From Alistipes ihumii AP11 (GTDB lineage Bacteria; Bacteroidota; Bacteroidia; Bacteroidales; Rikenellaceae): DNA of 64,000 nt. The DNA lies in contig NZ_CP102294.1 in assembly GCF_025144665.1 (NCBI RefSeq), positions 186,001-250,000 on the forward strand. The letters are read 5' to 3'. This document shows, in pieces, positions 42,934 through 51,090 of the stretch. The notes under the pieces are model-generated. The model was given only the letters and a program-made list of their open reading frames with translations. It searched no databases and had not been told where the DNA came from. Numbering within the stretch: the first letter of the stretch is position 1; each line of letters opens with the position of its first letter. The translations under genes and the position numbers were made by a program.

Positions 42934-45177
42934 TCACGGATTCCCGGCCGAGGGCGGGGCTCCTGCTATCCGCAAGGCTTCCTCCAGCGCGACGTCCCGT
43001 CCGAGACGGATATCGTCGGCCGTCTCCTCGACATAGCGGTCGGGACGGATTCCCGTCCGGTAGAAGTAGCGGCTGCGGCCCAGATTGCTCAGAACCTTCG
43101 TGCCGGTGAAAGCGACTTCATATCCCGATGGCAACGGGAGATAGTTTATGGGACCGGTGCAGCCTCCGGTGTTCGTTCCGACGAGATAGCCCAGCCCGGC
43201 ATAGCGGACGAAGTCCAGCACGCTTTCGTGGTGGCTCAGGTTGGAGGGACCGGTCAGGAAAATGTTTTTCCGGTTCGGTTCCGGAGGCGCGATGTCCGGC
43301 AGCGTGTCTTTCAGCTCGGGAATTTCGGGATGCGTGAGGCAGGGAACCAGCGAAGTCCCCTGTCGGAAAGACCGGCGGACGTCGGGGCAGAGCGGGGCGA
43401 TCAGGTCTTGAAACAGAAATCCGATACCGTTGCGCATATCCGCGATTACCGTCTGTCCCGGCTGCCGGTTTTTCAACAGATCTTTTGCCTCGTCGAGTCC
43501 GGTACAGGCCAGATTCAGATAGAGCGTGCGACCGTCTATCCACCGGCTCGGCCGCTGCTGCCGCAGCGACCGGAGCCATTCGGCGTACTCGGGCGTTTTC
43601 AGGCAATGCGTCGTAATCGTCTGCCGGCGGCCTTCTCGCTCGATTTCGAGCGTAATCCGACCCTGCCCCGGACGGCACTGCCATTCTCTTGCAGCCATCC
43701 ATGCTTTGAAGTGAGGACCTCCGGAGATCATCTCCTCGCAGCGGCGGAAATCGTCCGTCGCATCCGCTCCGTCGACCGTCCGAACGATATCGCCCTTTCG
43801 CAACGAAGAGTCTTTCGAGTCGGTCACGACAATCTGCTTTCCTATTTTACGGACTTGCAGCGGTAAAAAGCGCTCCCAAGCTTTGCTGGCGGCAGGCTCG
43901 ACGTAGCGCACATGGGCGTCTTCGATCTGTGCCATCATCAGTCGCAGCGGTTTCAGGTCGTATCGCTTGCAGCGGGAAGCCCGCGACAGCGCCTTGCGCA
44001 GCTCCTCGTCCCAGTCGAGCCGCATTTCCGCAAGATAGGGGCCGAAATATTTTATCGCATTCCATGCCACGATAAGGTCGGCATACATTTTCGCGCGATC
44101 CGACGGTGCGGCGGATTCCGTCGCGCGGAGGAGGTCCTCCAGTGTTTCCGGATCGCCCGACGGATAGGTTCCGCTCCGTGTGTCGTACAGGGCCAGCGGT
44201 ACGTGAGCATACAGCCCCTCGGTCAGCCGTTCCGATCGGTATTCGCCGCACGAGGCGTGTCCTTCGAAAAGCTGCATGCGGGCCGGAAGCAGGTCGTACA
44301 CCCGGATGTCGTATCTTCCCGAAGAGTCGGTCCGATACCGGTAGCTACGGCTTTCGTAAACCGGGGAAGGCGATTTTTTGCCCGTTTTTAGGTTTTCCAT
44401 CTCGATCGCCCCGACCGAGAAGGAGCCTTCTCCGTCGGCATATATGCCCCATCGGATGGCCTCTCCTCGATTTTCGGCGGCGACCGACAAGCTGCGCTCG
44501 TAGGTTTCCCACTGTCCGTCGTTTTGAACGAGCCACCGGTCGGCATCGGGACCGAACGGCACGACGTCCCGCCACTGCGGTCTCGTGGCTACCTTGAAGG
44601 AGAGACGGAGATCGTCCGACGGCGCGTTTTTCCGGATGCGTGCCCTGACCTTGATTTCGTGGTCGCCGTAATCGGCCGCCGGAAACAATTGGCCGAAAAG
44701 TACCAGCCGCTTGTCGTTGCGGTACTCAAGCGGCCGGTTCGTCCGCTTGCTGGTGTAGATGTCGTTGAATATCTGTCCGTCGAGAAAAACGGCCGTTTCC
44801 GTATCCACGCCCTTGTGCTGCCATGCCACGACTTGCCTGCCGGAGGTGTCGGGAGGCGTTATGCGGGCAGGCAGTCCCTCGTCCCGCCCGTGGTCCGAAA
44901 AGCCGATTCCGGGAGCGAGCGGCCGGAACAGACGTTCGAGCTCCCTCTCCAGCTCCTCGGTCGATTCGCATGCTGCCACCCGTTCTACTCCGTACAGCGC
45001 GAATCGGTTCCAGTCGACCCGCTGCGTCTCGTCCGACGGATGGAACCATCGGACGAGCCCGTACATGCGGGCGAAGGCTTCGATGTTTTGCAGCGATTGC
45101 CGGTCCGGTCGGTCGTTGCAGCCGGGGATTCCGGCGTAGAGCGTCAGCAGAAGGCAGGCGAGCGGAAGTTTTTTCAT
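42934..45177 (-). CDS. S41 family peptidase-like lipoprotein
   Basis: 747 aa from the ATG at 45177; the longer frame upstream lacks family features. A lipoprotein signal (MKKLPLACLLLTLYAGIPGC) anchors it to a membrane. Residues 25-370 are an N-terminal region with beta-rich stretches and ARMYGLVRWFHPSDE. A helical cap carries VAWNAIKYFGPYLAEMRLDWDE and QIEDAHVRYVE. A PDZ-like part (RKGDIVRTVDG) and the S41 core follow, with YLNLACTG, VIADMRNGIGF and FLTGPSNLSHHESVLDFVR, where the nucleophile Ser is expected, then GTNTGGCTGP. This matches the group of S41 proteins with PDZ and helical-cap domains in Bacteroidota. Substrate unknown; it is convergent with the MATE gene and transcribed alone. Confidence 0.82.
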   Translation of the reverse strand: MKKLPLACLLLTLYAGIPGCNDRPDRQSLQNIEAFARMYGLVRWFHPSDETQRVDWNRFALYGVERVAACESTEELERELERLFRPLAPGIGFSDHGRDEGLPARITPPDTSGRQVVAWQHKGVDTETAVFLDGQIFNDIYTSKRTNRPLEYRNDKRLVLFGQLFPAADYGDHEIKVRARIRKNAPSDDLRLSFKVATRPQWRDVVPFGPDADRWLVQNDGQWETYERSLSVAAENRGEAIRWGIYADGEGSFSVGAIEMENLKTGKKSPSPVYESRSYRYRTDSSGRYDIRVYDLLPARMQLFEGHASCGEYRSERLTEGLYAHVPLALYDTRSGTYPSGDPETLEDLLRATESAAPSDRAKMYADLIVAWNAIKYFGPYLAEMRLDWDEELRKALSRASRCKRYDLKPLRLMMAQIEDAHVRYVEPAASKAWERFLPLQVRKIGKQIVVTDSKDSSLRKGDIVRTVDGADATDDFRRCEEMISGGPHFKAWMAAREWQCRPGQGRITLEIEREGRRQTITTHCLKTPEYAEWLRSLRQQRPSRWIDGRTLYLNLACTGLDEAKDLLKNRQPGQTVIADMRNGIGFLFQDLIAPLCPDVRRSFRQGTSLVPCLTHPEIPELKDTLPDIAPPEPNRKNIFLTGPSNLSHHESVLDFVRYAGLGYLVGTNTGGCTGPINYLPLPSGYEVAFTGTKVLSNLGRSRYFYRTGIRPDRYVEETADDIRLGRDVALEEALRIAGAPPSAGNP

Positions 45178-45578
45178 CTTTCGAGGAGAGTTCGGCACAT
45201 CGTTTCCTTGCAATATAATACATTGCGTCCGACATTCCAAAGGCCGGGGTAGGGAGGCGGATGAAAGGAACGGCCGGGTATTGCGATGCGCCCGGAAAAA
45301 GGATGCGGGACCGGAGGTCCGGGATACGCGATGGCCGGCCTGTTCCGAACCGATTCGCATGCGCCGGATGCGGGACATCGGAGGCGTAGGGCTTGTGAAT
45401 CAGGAATCGGGGTAGATTTTTCTGTAATGCGTCTACCGATGTTTCGTCGGTCTTTTTTATTTTTGTACCGGAAAATCGGCGGTCGGAAAACGTGGCGTGC
45501 GTGAAACGAGGGTTTCCGAGACCGGATACGTTCCCGTTCGGGCCGAATTCCGTTGAGCAGACAGTTGTTGACGGCTCT
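45178..45578. other. 401-base divergent intergenic region
   Basis: Contains the upstream region of the S41 lipoprotein gene (minus strand, just above 45178) and promoter element E2 of the TonB operon at 45397-45470. The leader between the promoter and the TonB ATG is about 110 bases; I do not recognise a known riboswitch in it. Confidence 0.5.
45397..45470 (+). promoter_or_regulatory. Promoter element E2 of the TonB receptor operon
   Basis: GAATCAGGAATCGGGGTA (45397-45414), spacer, GTCTAC (45431-45436) and the -7 box TATTTTTG (45458-45465) followed by TACCGGA. GGTAGA (45411-45416) and TCTACC (45432-45437) also form an inverted repeat. Blocks and spacing match element E1 at 37870-37944. No -33 TTTG is present. 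Confidence 0.7.
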
Positions 45579-47498
45579 ATGAAAAAACGTCATTCGATCA
45601 TTTGGACGCTGTGCCTGATTCCTTTCGTCGGTCTGGCGCGTGCGGCGGCGACGGAGCCCGATGCACTGCCGGGACCGGCGCACGATCTGGGGGAGGTGGT
45701 TGTGACCGGCACTCGCAGCGAGACCGATATCCGGCATCTGCCGATGACCGTTTCCGTTGTGGACCGGCGGCGGATCGAGCAATCCAACATGCCTTCGCTG
45801 CTGCCGATTCTTTCGGAGCGGATTCCGGGGCTGTTCTCCACCGGACGCGGCATCATGGGTTACGGCGTTTCGGGCGGAGCGGCCGGCCAGATGTCGCTGC
45901 GCGGCATAGGCGGTCCGGCGCAATCGGGCGTTCCGACGACCGGGATGCTCGTGCTGATCGACGGTCACCCGCAGTATATGGGGCTGTTCGGCCATCCGAT
46001 ATCGGACGCATACCAGTCGCTGATGGCCGAGCGGGTCGAGGTGCTGCGCGGTCCGGCATCGGTTCTTTACGGCTCGAACGCTATGGGCGGAGTCGTGAAC
46101 ATCGTCACGCGCAAGATGCGCGAGGACGGCGTTAAGAATTATTTGCATACCGGCTACGGTTCTTACAATACGTTGCAGTCCGAACTGACCAACCGGATAC
46201 GCAAGGGACGCTTCACGGGCGTCGTCAGCGGCTCTTACAACCGGACCGACGGGCATCGGGCGAACATGGGCTTCGAGCAGTACGGCGGCTATGCCAAGCT
46301 GGGCTATGAAATTTCCGACCATTGGAACGCATGGGCGGACGTGAACGTGACCCGTTTCAACGCTTCGAATCCCGGCGAGACGTTCGATCCGCTGATCGAC
46401 AACGATCAGCGGATAACCCGCGGCATGACTTCGCTCGCGCTGGAGAACCGATACGCGAAAACCTCGGGAACCCTGAGCTTTTTCTATAATTGGGGAAAAC
46501 ATTGGATCAACGACGGGTACCATCCCGACGAGCAGCCGTTGGACTATCGCTTCCGTTCGCGCGACGACATGCTGGGTCTGTCGTGGTATCAGAGCGTCCG
46601 GCTGTTCGAGGGAAATCGCCTGACGGTGGGTGCGGACTATTTCCGTTTCGGCGGCGAGGCGTGGAATCAGCCGGTCGGGGGCGGCGGGCGCGAGATGCAG
46701 GCGGACAAGATACAGCATGAAACGGCGGGGTATGTCGATTTTCGCCAAAGCCTGACCCGCTGGCTGACTTTCGACGCCGGGCTGCGCCTCGATCATCATT
46801 CGCACGTAGGTACGGAGTGGGTGCCGCAAGCCGGATTGTCGTTCGTCCTGCCGCGTCGCGCGCTGCTCAAGTTTTCGGCAGCCAAAGGATTTCGTTATCC
46901 CACCATCCGCGAGTTGTATATGTTTCCTCCGGCCAATCCCGACCTGAAGCCCGAGCGGCTGTGGAGCTACGAGCTTTCTTTCTCCCAGCAACCGTTCGGA
47001 GGACGTCTCTCTTACGGAGTCAACGTCTTTCTTATCGACGGCGAGAACCTGATCGTGCGGATGCCGGTCGGCGGACGTCCCATGAACGTCAATACCGGGC
47101 GGATCCGGAATGCGGGCGTCGAGTTCGAGGCTTCCTGCCTCGTTTCGAGGTCGTGGTCGCTGGATGCCAACTACAGCTATCTGCACATGCAGCGGCCCGT
47201 GCTGGCTTCGCCCGAACACAAGCTCTATGCCGGGGCGACGTTCTCGAAGGGGCGGTGGAATGTTTCGTCGGGCGTTCAATACGTTGCGGATCTTTATACC
47301 GAAGTAAAGCTCGGTGACACGGGCGACTATGCTACGGAAAATTTCGTATTGTGGAACGTGCGAGGCTCGTTCCGTGCGGCCGATTGGCTCGGCTTTTGGG
47401 TTCGGGGAGAAAAGCTGCTGGCGCAGAGGTACGAGACGGTCGCCGGCTTTCCGATGCCTCGGGCGACGGTCATGGCCGGAGCGAATATCCGTTTTTAG
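45579..47498 (+). CDS. TonB-dependent outer membrane receptor
   Basis: 639 aa from the ATG at 45579; 29 further codons upstream are open but the signal peptide starts here (MKKRHSIIWTLCLIPFVGLARA). The plug domain has LGEVVVTGTRSETDIRHLP near residue 40, AERVEVLRGPASVLYGSNAMGGVVNIVTRK near 155, and the 22-strand barrel follows, ending in MAGANIRF with the terminal Phe needed for assembly. There is no SusC-type carboxypeptidase-like N-domain, so it is of the BtuB/FecA metal-chelate or cofactor type. It is the first gene of an operon with an ECF-type membrane protein and an Fe-S reductase, so it probably imports the same substrate across the outer membrane. Confidence 0.93.
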   Translation: MKKRHSIIWTLCLIPFVGLARAAATEPDALPGPAHDLGEVVVTGTRSETDIRHLPMTVSVVDRRRIEQSNMPSLLPILSERIPGLFSTGRGIMGYGVSGGAAGQMSLRGIGGPAQSGVPTTGMLVLIDGHPQYMGLFGHPISDAYQSLMAERVEVLRGPASVLYGSNAMGGVVNIVTRKMREDGVKNYLHTGYGSYNTLQSELTNRIRKGRFTGVVSGSYNRTDGHRANMGFEQYGGYAKLGYEISDHWNAWADVNVTRFNASNPGETFDPLIDNDQRITRGMTSLALENRYAKTSGTLSFFYNWGKHWINDGYHPDEQPLDYRFRSRDDMLGLSWYQSVRLFEGNRLTVGADYFRFGGEAWNQPVGGGGREMQADKIQHETAGYVDFRQSLTRWLTFDAGLRLDHHSHVGTEWVPQAGLSFVLPRRALLKFSAAKGFRYPTIRELYMFPPANPDLKPERLWSYELSFSQQPFGGRLSYGVNVFLIDGENLIVRMPVGGRPMNVNTGRIRNAGVEFEASCLVSRSWSLDANYSYLHMQRPVLASPEHKLYAGATFSKGRWNVSSGVQYVADLYTEVKLGDTGDYATENFVLWNVRGSFRAADWLGFWVRGEKLLAQRYETVAGFPMPRATVMAGANIRF

Positions 47499-47524
47499 AA
47501 CGAACCAATCAAATATATGCAGAT

Positions 47525-48037
47525 ATGCAAACGACTACTGTAAGACTCTATTCGTTGGGATACGGCCAGGCAAAGACCTATTGGACCGCATTCCTTTTCG
47601 TGGCAGGCAACGTGCTTCTTCCGCAGTTGTGCCATTTGTTCCCTCTGGGCGGCGTCCGGTGGCTGCCGATCTATTTCTTTACGCTCGTCGGTGCTTATAA
47701 GTACGGCTGGCGCGTGGGACTTCTGACGGCCGTCGCGTCGCCTTGGCTGAATTCGGCGCTTTTCGGCATGCCCGCAGCGGCGGCCTTGCCCGCTATCGGG
47801 CTTAAATCCGTGCTTCTGGCCGGAGCGGCCGGTTTCGCTGCCGCTCGTTTTCGCAAGGCGTCGCTCGGGCTGCTTGCCGCTGTGGTAGCGTTCTATCAGG
47901 TTGCCGGCACGCTGGGCGAGTGGGCTCTGACCGGCAGCTGGCATATGGCCGTACAGGATTTCCGTATCGGAATTCCCGGCATGCTGCTTCAGATTCTCGG
48001 GGGATGGCTTTTTATCAACCGTTTAATCCGTAGATAG
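47525..48037 (+). CDS. ECF-transporter S component-like membrane protein
   Basis: 170 aa from the ATG at 47525, 26 bases after the TonB receptor stop. It has five or six hydrophobic segments: TAFLFVAGNVLLPQLCHL, PIYFFTLVGAYKYG, GLLTAVASPWLNSALFG, IGLKSVLLAGAAGFAAARF, GLLAAVVAFYQVAGTL and IGIPGMLLQILGGWLFI. The first helix with the polar AGNVLLPQL and the inner-membrane layout match substrate-binding S components of energy-coupling-factor vitamin transporters. The ATPase/T-component genes are not nearby. Inner-membrane import of a vitamin-like molecule taken up by the receptor upstream is the natural role. The ligand is unknown. Confidence 0.72.
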   Translation: MQTTTVRLYSLGYGQAKTYWTAFLFVAGNVLLPQLCHLFPLGGVRWLPIYFFTLVGAYKYGWRVGLLTAVASPWLNSALFGMPAAAALPAIGLKSVLLAGAAGFAAARFRKASLGLLAAVVAFYQVAGTLGEWALTGSWHMAVQDFRIGIPGMLLQILGGWLFINRLIRR

Positions 48038-48039
48038 AC

Positions 48040-49158
48040 ATGGCCGGGAAACTGGGATTCGGAATGATGCGTCTTCCGCTCATCGAGCCCGAGAACGACC
48101 GTGCGGTGGATATGCGTCAGGTCGAACGGATGGTGGACGCTTTTATCGAGTGGGGCTTCACCTATTTCGATACGGCCTACATGTATCATGACTTTACGAG
48201 CGAGTGCGTGGCGCGCGAGGCGCTTGTCAAACGCCATGCCCGCGATTCGTTCACGCTGGCGTCGAAACTGCCGACGATGTTTCTGAAAAAGGAAGACGAT
48301 CAGGAGCGTATTTTCGGCGAGCAGCTGGTCAAGTGCGGAGTCGATTATTTCGACTACTATCTGCTGCATAGTCTCAACGGCACGAACTATGCGACTGCCG
48401 AGCGGCTCGGCAGTTTCGCCTTTGTCGCCCGCAAGAAGGCCGAGGGCCGCATTCGCCACGTCGGCTTTTCGTTCCACGACCGGGCCGAACTGCTGGACGA
48501 GATCCTGACGGCGCACCCCGAAACGGAGTTCGTGCAATTGCAGATCAACTACCTCGACTGGGACAACGAGAGCATTCAGTCGCGCATGTGCTACGAGGTA
48601 GCTCGCCGTCACGGCAAACAGGTCGTGGTGATGGAGCCCGTCAAGGGAGGCGCGCTGGCTCGTGTTCCGGCCGAGGCCGAGCGGCTTTTCCGCGACCTGA
48701 GGCCCGATCTTTCGCCGGCGTCGTGGGCCATCCGCTACGCGGCAAGCCTCGACGGCGTCATGATGGTTCTCAGCGGCATGTCGTCTCTGGAGCAACTTTT
48801 GGACAATACGTCCTATATGCAGAGTTTCGAGCCTCTGTCGGACAGGGAGCGAGCCGTCGTGACCGAGGCCGTCGGGATTATCCGTCGCTCGATAGCCATC
48901 CCGTGCACGGCGTGCCGCTATTGCGTGCCGGGCTGTCCGAAGCAGATCGCCATTCCCGAGTATTTCGCGCTGTTCAATGCCGAAAAGCAGTCGCTCAACC
49001 GGGGCTTTTCGATTCAGCGGGCCTATTACGAGACTTATGCGGGTACCCGTGGAAAGGCTTCCGAGTGTATCGCTTGCCGCAAATGCGAGAGAATCTGTCC
49101 GCAGCACTTGCCGATTACGGATTATCTCAGGCAGGTCGCGGCTGCATTCGAGTCGTAG
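48040..49158 (+). CDS. Aldo/keto reductase with C-terminal 4Fe-4S ferredoxin domain
   Basis: 372 aa. The barrel has the AKR tetrad: Asp and Tyr in YFDTAYMYHDFTSE, Lys in LASKLPTMFL, His in YYLLHSLNG. The cofactor half includes HVGFSFHDRAEL, NYLDWDNES and VMEPVKGGALARV. From about residue 285 there are two cluster motifs, CTACRYCVPGCPKQ and CIACRKCERICPQ, enough for two [4Fe-4S] clusters. Proteins of this build are frequent in anaerobes and couple ferredoxin-type electrons to reduction of an unknown substrate. Only two bases separate it from the S-component gene, so it likely reduces the imported compound. Confidence 0.93.
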   Translation: MAGKLGFGMMRLPLIEPENDRAVDMRQVERMVDAFIEWGFTYFDTAYMYHDFTSECVAREALVKRHARDSFTLASKLPTMFLKKEDDQERIFGEQLVKCGVDYFDYYLLHSLNGTNYATAERLGSFAFVARKKAEGRIRHVGFSFHDRAELLDEILTAHPETEFVQLQINYLDWDNESIQSRMCYEVARRHGKQVVVMEPVKGGALARVPAEAERLFRDLRPDLSPASWAIRYAASLDGVMMVLSGMSSLEQLLDNTSYMQSFEPLSDRERAVVTEAVGIIRRSIAIPCTACRYCVPGCPKQIAIPEYFALFNAEKQSLNRGFSIQRAYYETYAGTRGKASECIACRKCERICPQHLPITDYLRQVAAAFES

Positions 49159-49858
49159 CGGCCGGACCGGCCCGATCGTCACCGGAACAGCCCGCCGCAA
49201 GGTATTTGGGAATCGTGGCTTACACGGAGCTATATTTCGGGCATTCTGGTGCGTCGCCAAAGAACACTTTTTGCAGAACAACTCCTCATTCCCGACGATT
49301 GTCAGGCATTGCTGCGAATCCCGGTTCCTCGAGCAGCTCGACGCATGACTTGTCGGCGGATGCCGATCGATTATGTTCCTCCGCTTCGGTATATCGTCCG
49401 TATTTATGCCGATCCATGTCCCTAAGAGAGCGGTGCGAAAGCCGTGAGACCTTTTTACGTATTCGGGACACGATCATATGAAATGCGTAAGGCTTGCCTT
49501 TCGCGGGTGTCTTTAATATTCCTTCTCGTATTCGTATCGATTGTGTCAGACTTATCATATTTACTTCAATGAAGCATGCACAAACAAACTGCACCATCCG
49601 AGACGGTCTGAGGCGATGAGAGAAAAAGGTCGGGAAAACAAATTTTTCAATATGCGATCGTTGTTTCTGGCAAACCTTGCAAAGCAAGGTGAGACAGTCG
49701 TGTAACTGCGTTGTTGAACTTCATAATACCGGCATGAAATGGGGGATACCCTGCACATGGAACTACCGACATCGTAAAAAGAGATGATATTCGATGAAAG
49801 AACATGACTGTTTTCCCGAATAATGATTGTATCTTTAAAAGATAAATATTCTCAAGTC
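49159..49858. other. 700-base region with AT-richer right half, no gene recognised
   Basis: From about 49340 the sequence is clearly less GC-rich than the core genes. A minus-strand frame at 49286-49687 (133 codons) has no family features. The change in composition comes directly before the TetR/ankyrin/DUF1266 block and may mark an insertion boundary. TATCTTTA at 49832-49839, one mismatch from the -7 consensus, may be the tetR promoter. Confidence 0.45.
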
Positions 49859-50473
49859 ATGAAAACCAACCGGGAGGAAATTCTGCAGAGCGCCCTGCAG
49901 CTGTTCATGTCGATGAACTACGAGCGCGTCAGTCTGCAAATGATTACCCAAAGCGTCGGGCTGACCAAAACAGGAATCTTCAACTATTACCCCACAAAAC
50001 TTGACTTGTTCATCGCCGTGGCCGACCGTTATCTCTTCCATATCCAGGACCCCGAGAACAAATTCGCGCCCTCGGACGGGTCGTTGCGGGATTTCATCGA
50101 CAAATACGTCGAAGGCGTGCAGCGCACGATGGCCGAAATCGTGCGTCTGGGCAACATCCGGCGAGAAGAGATGCCCGGGCGGTCAGCCAACGCCGGTTAT
50201 TTCCACCTCTACCAGCAGGTGCTCTTCTATTATCCTGACGGCAAGCGCAAACTTAATGCATGCATGGAAAAGGAGTATCTGCTCTGGTGTGACGTCATAG
50301 GTAGAGGCATCGAGCACGGCGAACTGCGGGCCGATACGGACACCCAGGAGGCCGCCGCCCTGTTCCGGCAGGTCTTTATCGGGCTTGCCTATCAAATGTC
50401 GTTTGCCGACGGTCTCGATGTCAAGATTCTTCATAACCGTTTCCTTTACATATACGGGCTGTTGAAGAGATAG
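49859..50473 (+). CDS. TetR/AcrR family transcriptional regulator
   Basis: 204 aa from the ATG at 49859. An ATG 12 codons upstream is open too, but a probable -7 box overlaps that stretch. The N-terminal helix-turn-helix is REEILQSALQLFMSMNYERVSLQMITQSVGLTKTGIFNYYPTKLDLFIAV (residues 5-55), the usual TetR pattern with the recognition helix GLTKTGIFNYY. The rest is the helical ligand-binding domain, which is not conserved enough to name a ligand. It lies 116 bases upstream of a nine-gene operon on the same strand. Two palindromes flanking the operon promoter are good operator candidates for this protein. It is probably the repressor of the operon. Confidence 0.92.
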   Translation: MKTNREEILQSALQLFMSMNYERVSLQMITQSVGLTKTGIFNYYPTKLDLFIAVADRYLFHIQDPENKFAPSDGSLRDFIDKYVEGVQRTMAEIVRLGNIRREEMPGRSANAGYFHLYQQVLFYYPDGKRKLNACMEKEYLLWCDVIGRGIEHGELRADTDTQEAAALFRQVFIGLAYQMSFADGLDVKILHNRFLYIYGLLKR

Positions 50474-50514
50474 AAAGTTCCGCACGGCCTTTTTCAATAA
50501 TTAAAAGCAAAAAT

Positions 50515-50530
50515 ATGACCGGTGGGTCAT
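50515..50530 (+). promoter_or_regulatory. Candidate TetR operator 1
   Basis: ATGACC-GGTG-GGTCAT is a perfect 6-bp inverted repeat located where the -33 element of the promoter would be. Its core TGACCGGTGGGTCAT matches operator 2 at 11 of 15 positions. Confidence 0.6.
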
Positions 50531-50548
50531 GTTTTTTGCTTTTTATGC

Positions 50549-50556
50549 TATCTTTG
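50549..50556 (+). promoter_or_regulatory. -7 promoter box of the ankyrin/DUF1266 operon
   Basis: TATCTTTG matches TAnnTTTG, 34 bases before the ATG at 50590, between the two candidate operators. Confidence 0.7.
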
Positions 50557-50570
50557 TCTTCGTGAAAAAC

Positions 50571-50585
50571 TGACCAATCGGTAAT
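50571..50585 (+). promoter_or_regulatory. Candidate TetR operator 2
   Basis: TGACCAATCGGTAAT, with half-sites ACC and GGT, starts 55 bases after the matching position of operator 1 and ends 4 bases before the start codon. It would lie just downstream of the transcript start. Confidence 0.55.
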
Positions 50586-50589
50586 TTTT

Positions 50590-51069
50590 ATGGAAAACAA
50601 ACCCTTCGAACGCATCCAAAGGAGCTTCAACTACACTCCTGCGAGCATCTTTACGAACCAATGGTCGAACTTGGCCTTCGGGGTTGGGATGATCGTCATT
50701 CCGGCCCTTTTCCCTTTCGGCATTCGCATCCGGCATCTGAGAATCCTTTCCCCGACCGTTTTCTCGACGATTCTGATTGTGGGCGGCGTGCTGCTGCTCT
50801 TCTTTACATGGCGGGGGATGCGCAATGCCCGCGCGCTGAAGGCTCAGGGTGGGAAGATCACCATCGACGGCAACCGTGTAACCTACCCCGAGGTCGAAAA
50901 GGGGCAGGTCCAATACCGCTCGTTCCTCACCACCGACATCGAGTATGTGAAAGACGACGAGGAGGAGCACCAGTGCAAAGTCAAACTGCCGGACAACTAT
51001 ATTGTTTTCGAGACCAAATATTTCGATTCATGGGAGGAGTTCGAGACCTTCCGCACGCTTCTGGGATAA
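50590..51069 (+). CDS. Two-TM protein with C-terminal cytosolic beta domain, unknown function
   Basis: 159 aa. After a polar N-terminus there are two hydrophobic segments (about 28-44, WSNLAFGVGMIVIPALF, and 55-73, TVFSTILIVGGVLLLFF). A basic stretch RGMRNARALKAQ follows, then about 75 residues with strands such as KITIDGNRVTYPEV, VQYRSFLTTDIEYV and YIVFETKYF and a last helix EEFETFRTLLG. The layout resembles bacterial PH-like domains on membrane stalks, but I cannot confirm that. It is the first gene of the operon, directly behind the double-operator promoter, and the next gene starts 21 bases later. Confidence 0.72.
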   Translation: MENKPFERIQRSFNYTPASIFTNQWSNLAFGVGMIVIPALFPFGIRIRHLRILSPTVFSTILIVGGVLLLFFTWRGMRNARALKAQGGKITIDGNRVTYPEVEKGQVQYRSFLTTDIEYVKDDEEEHQCKVKLPDNYIVFETKYFDSWEEFETFRTLLG

Positions 51070-51090
51070 AATATATAAAAACATACGGAC

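Noticed and set aside
45470-45578. Possible cobalamin riboswitch in the leader of the TonB receptor gene
   Set aside because: The receptor is BtuB-like in layout, but I cannot find the conserved B12-box in the leader.
49286-49687. 133-codon minus frame in the AT-richer gap before tetR
   Set aside because: Looked at as a possible mobile-element relic, but no transposase, integrase or mobilisation motif is visible.
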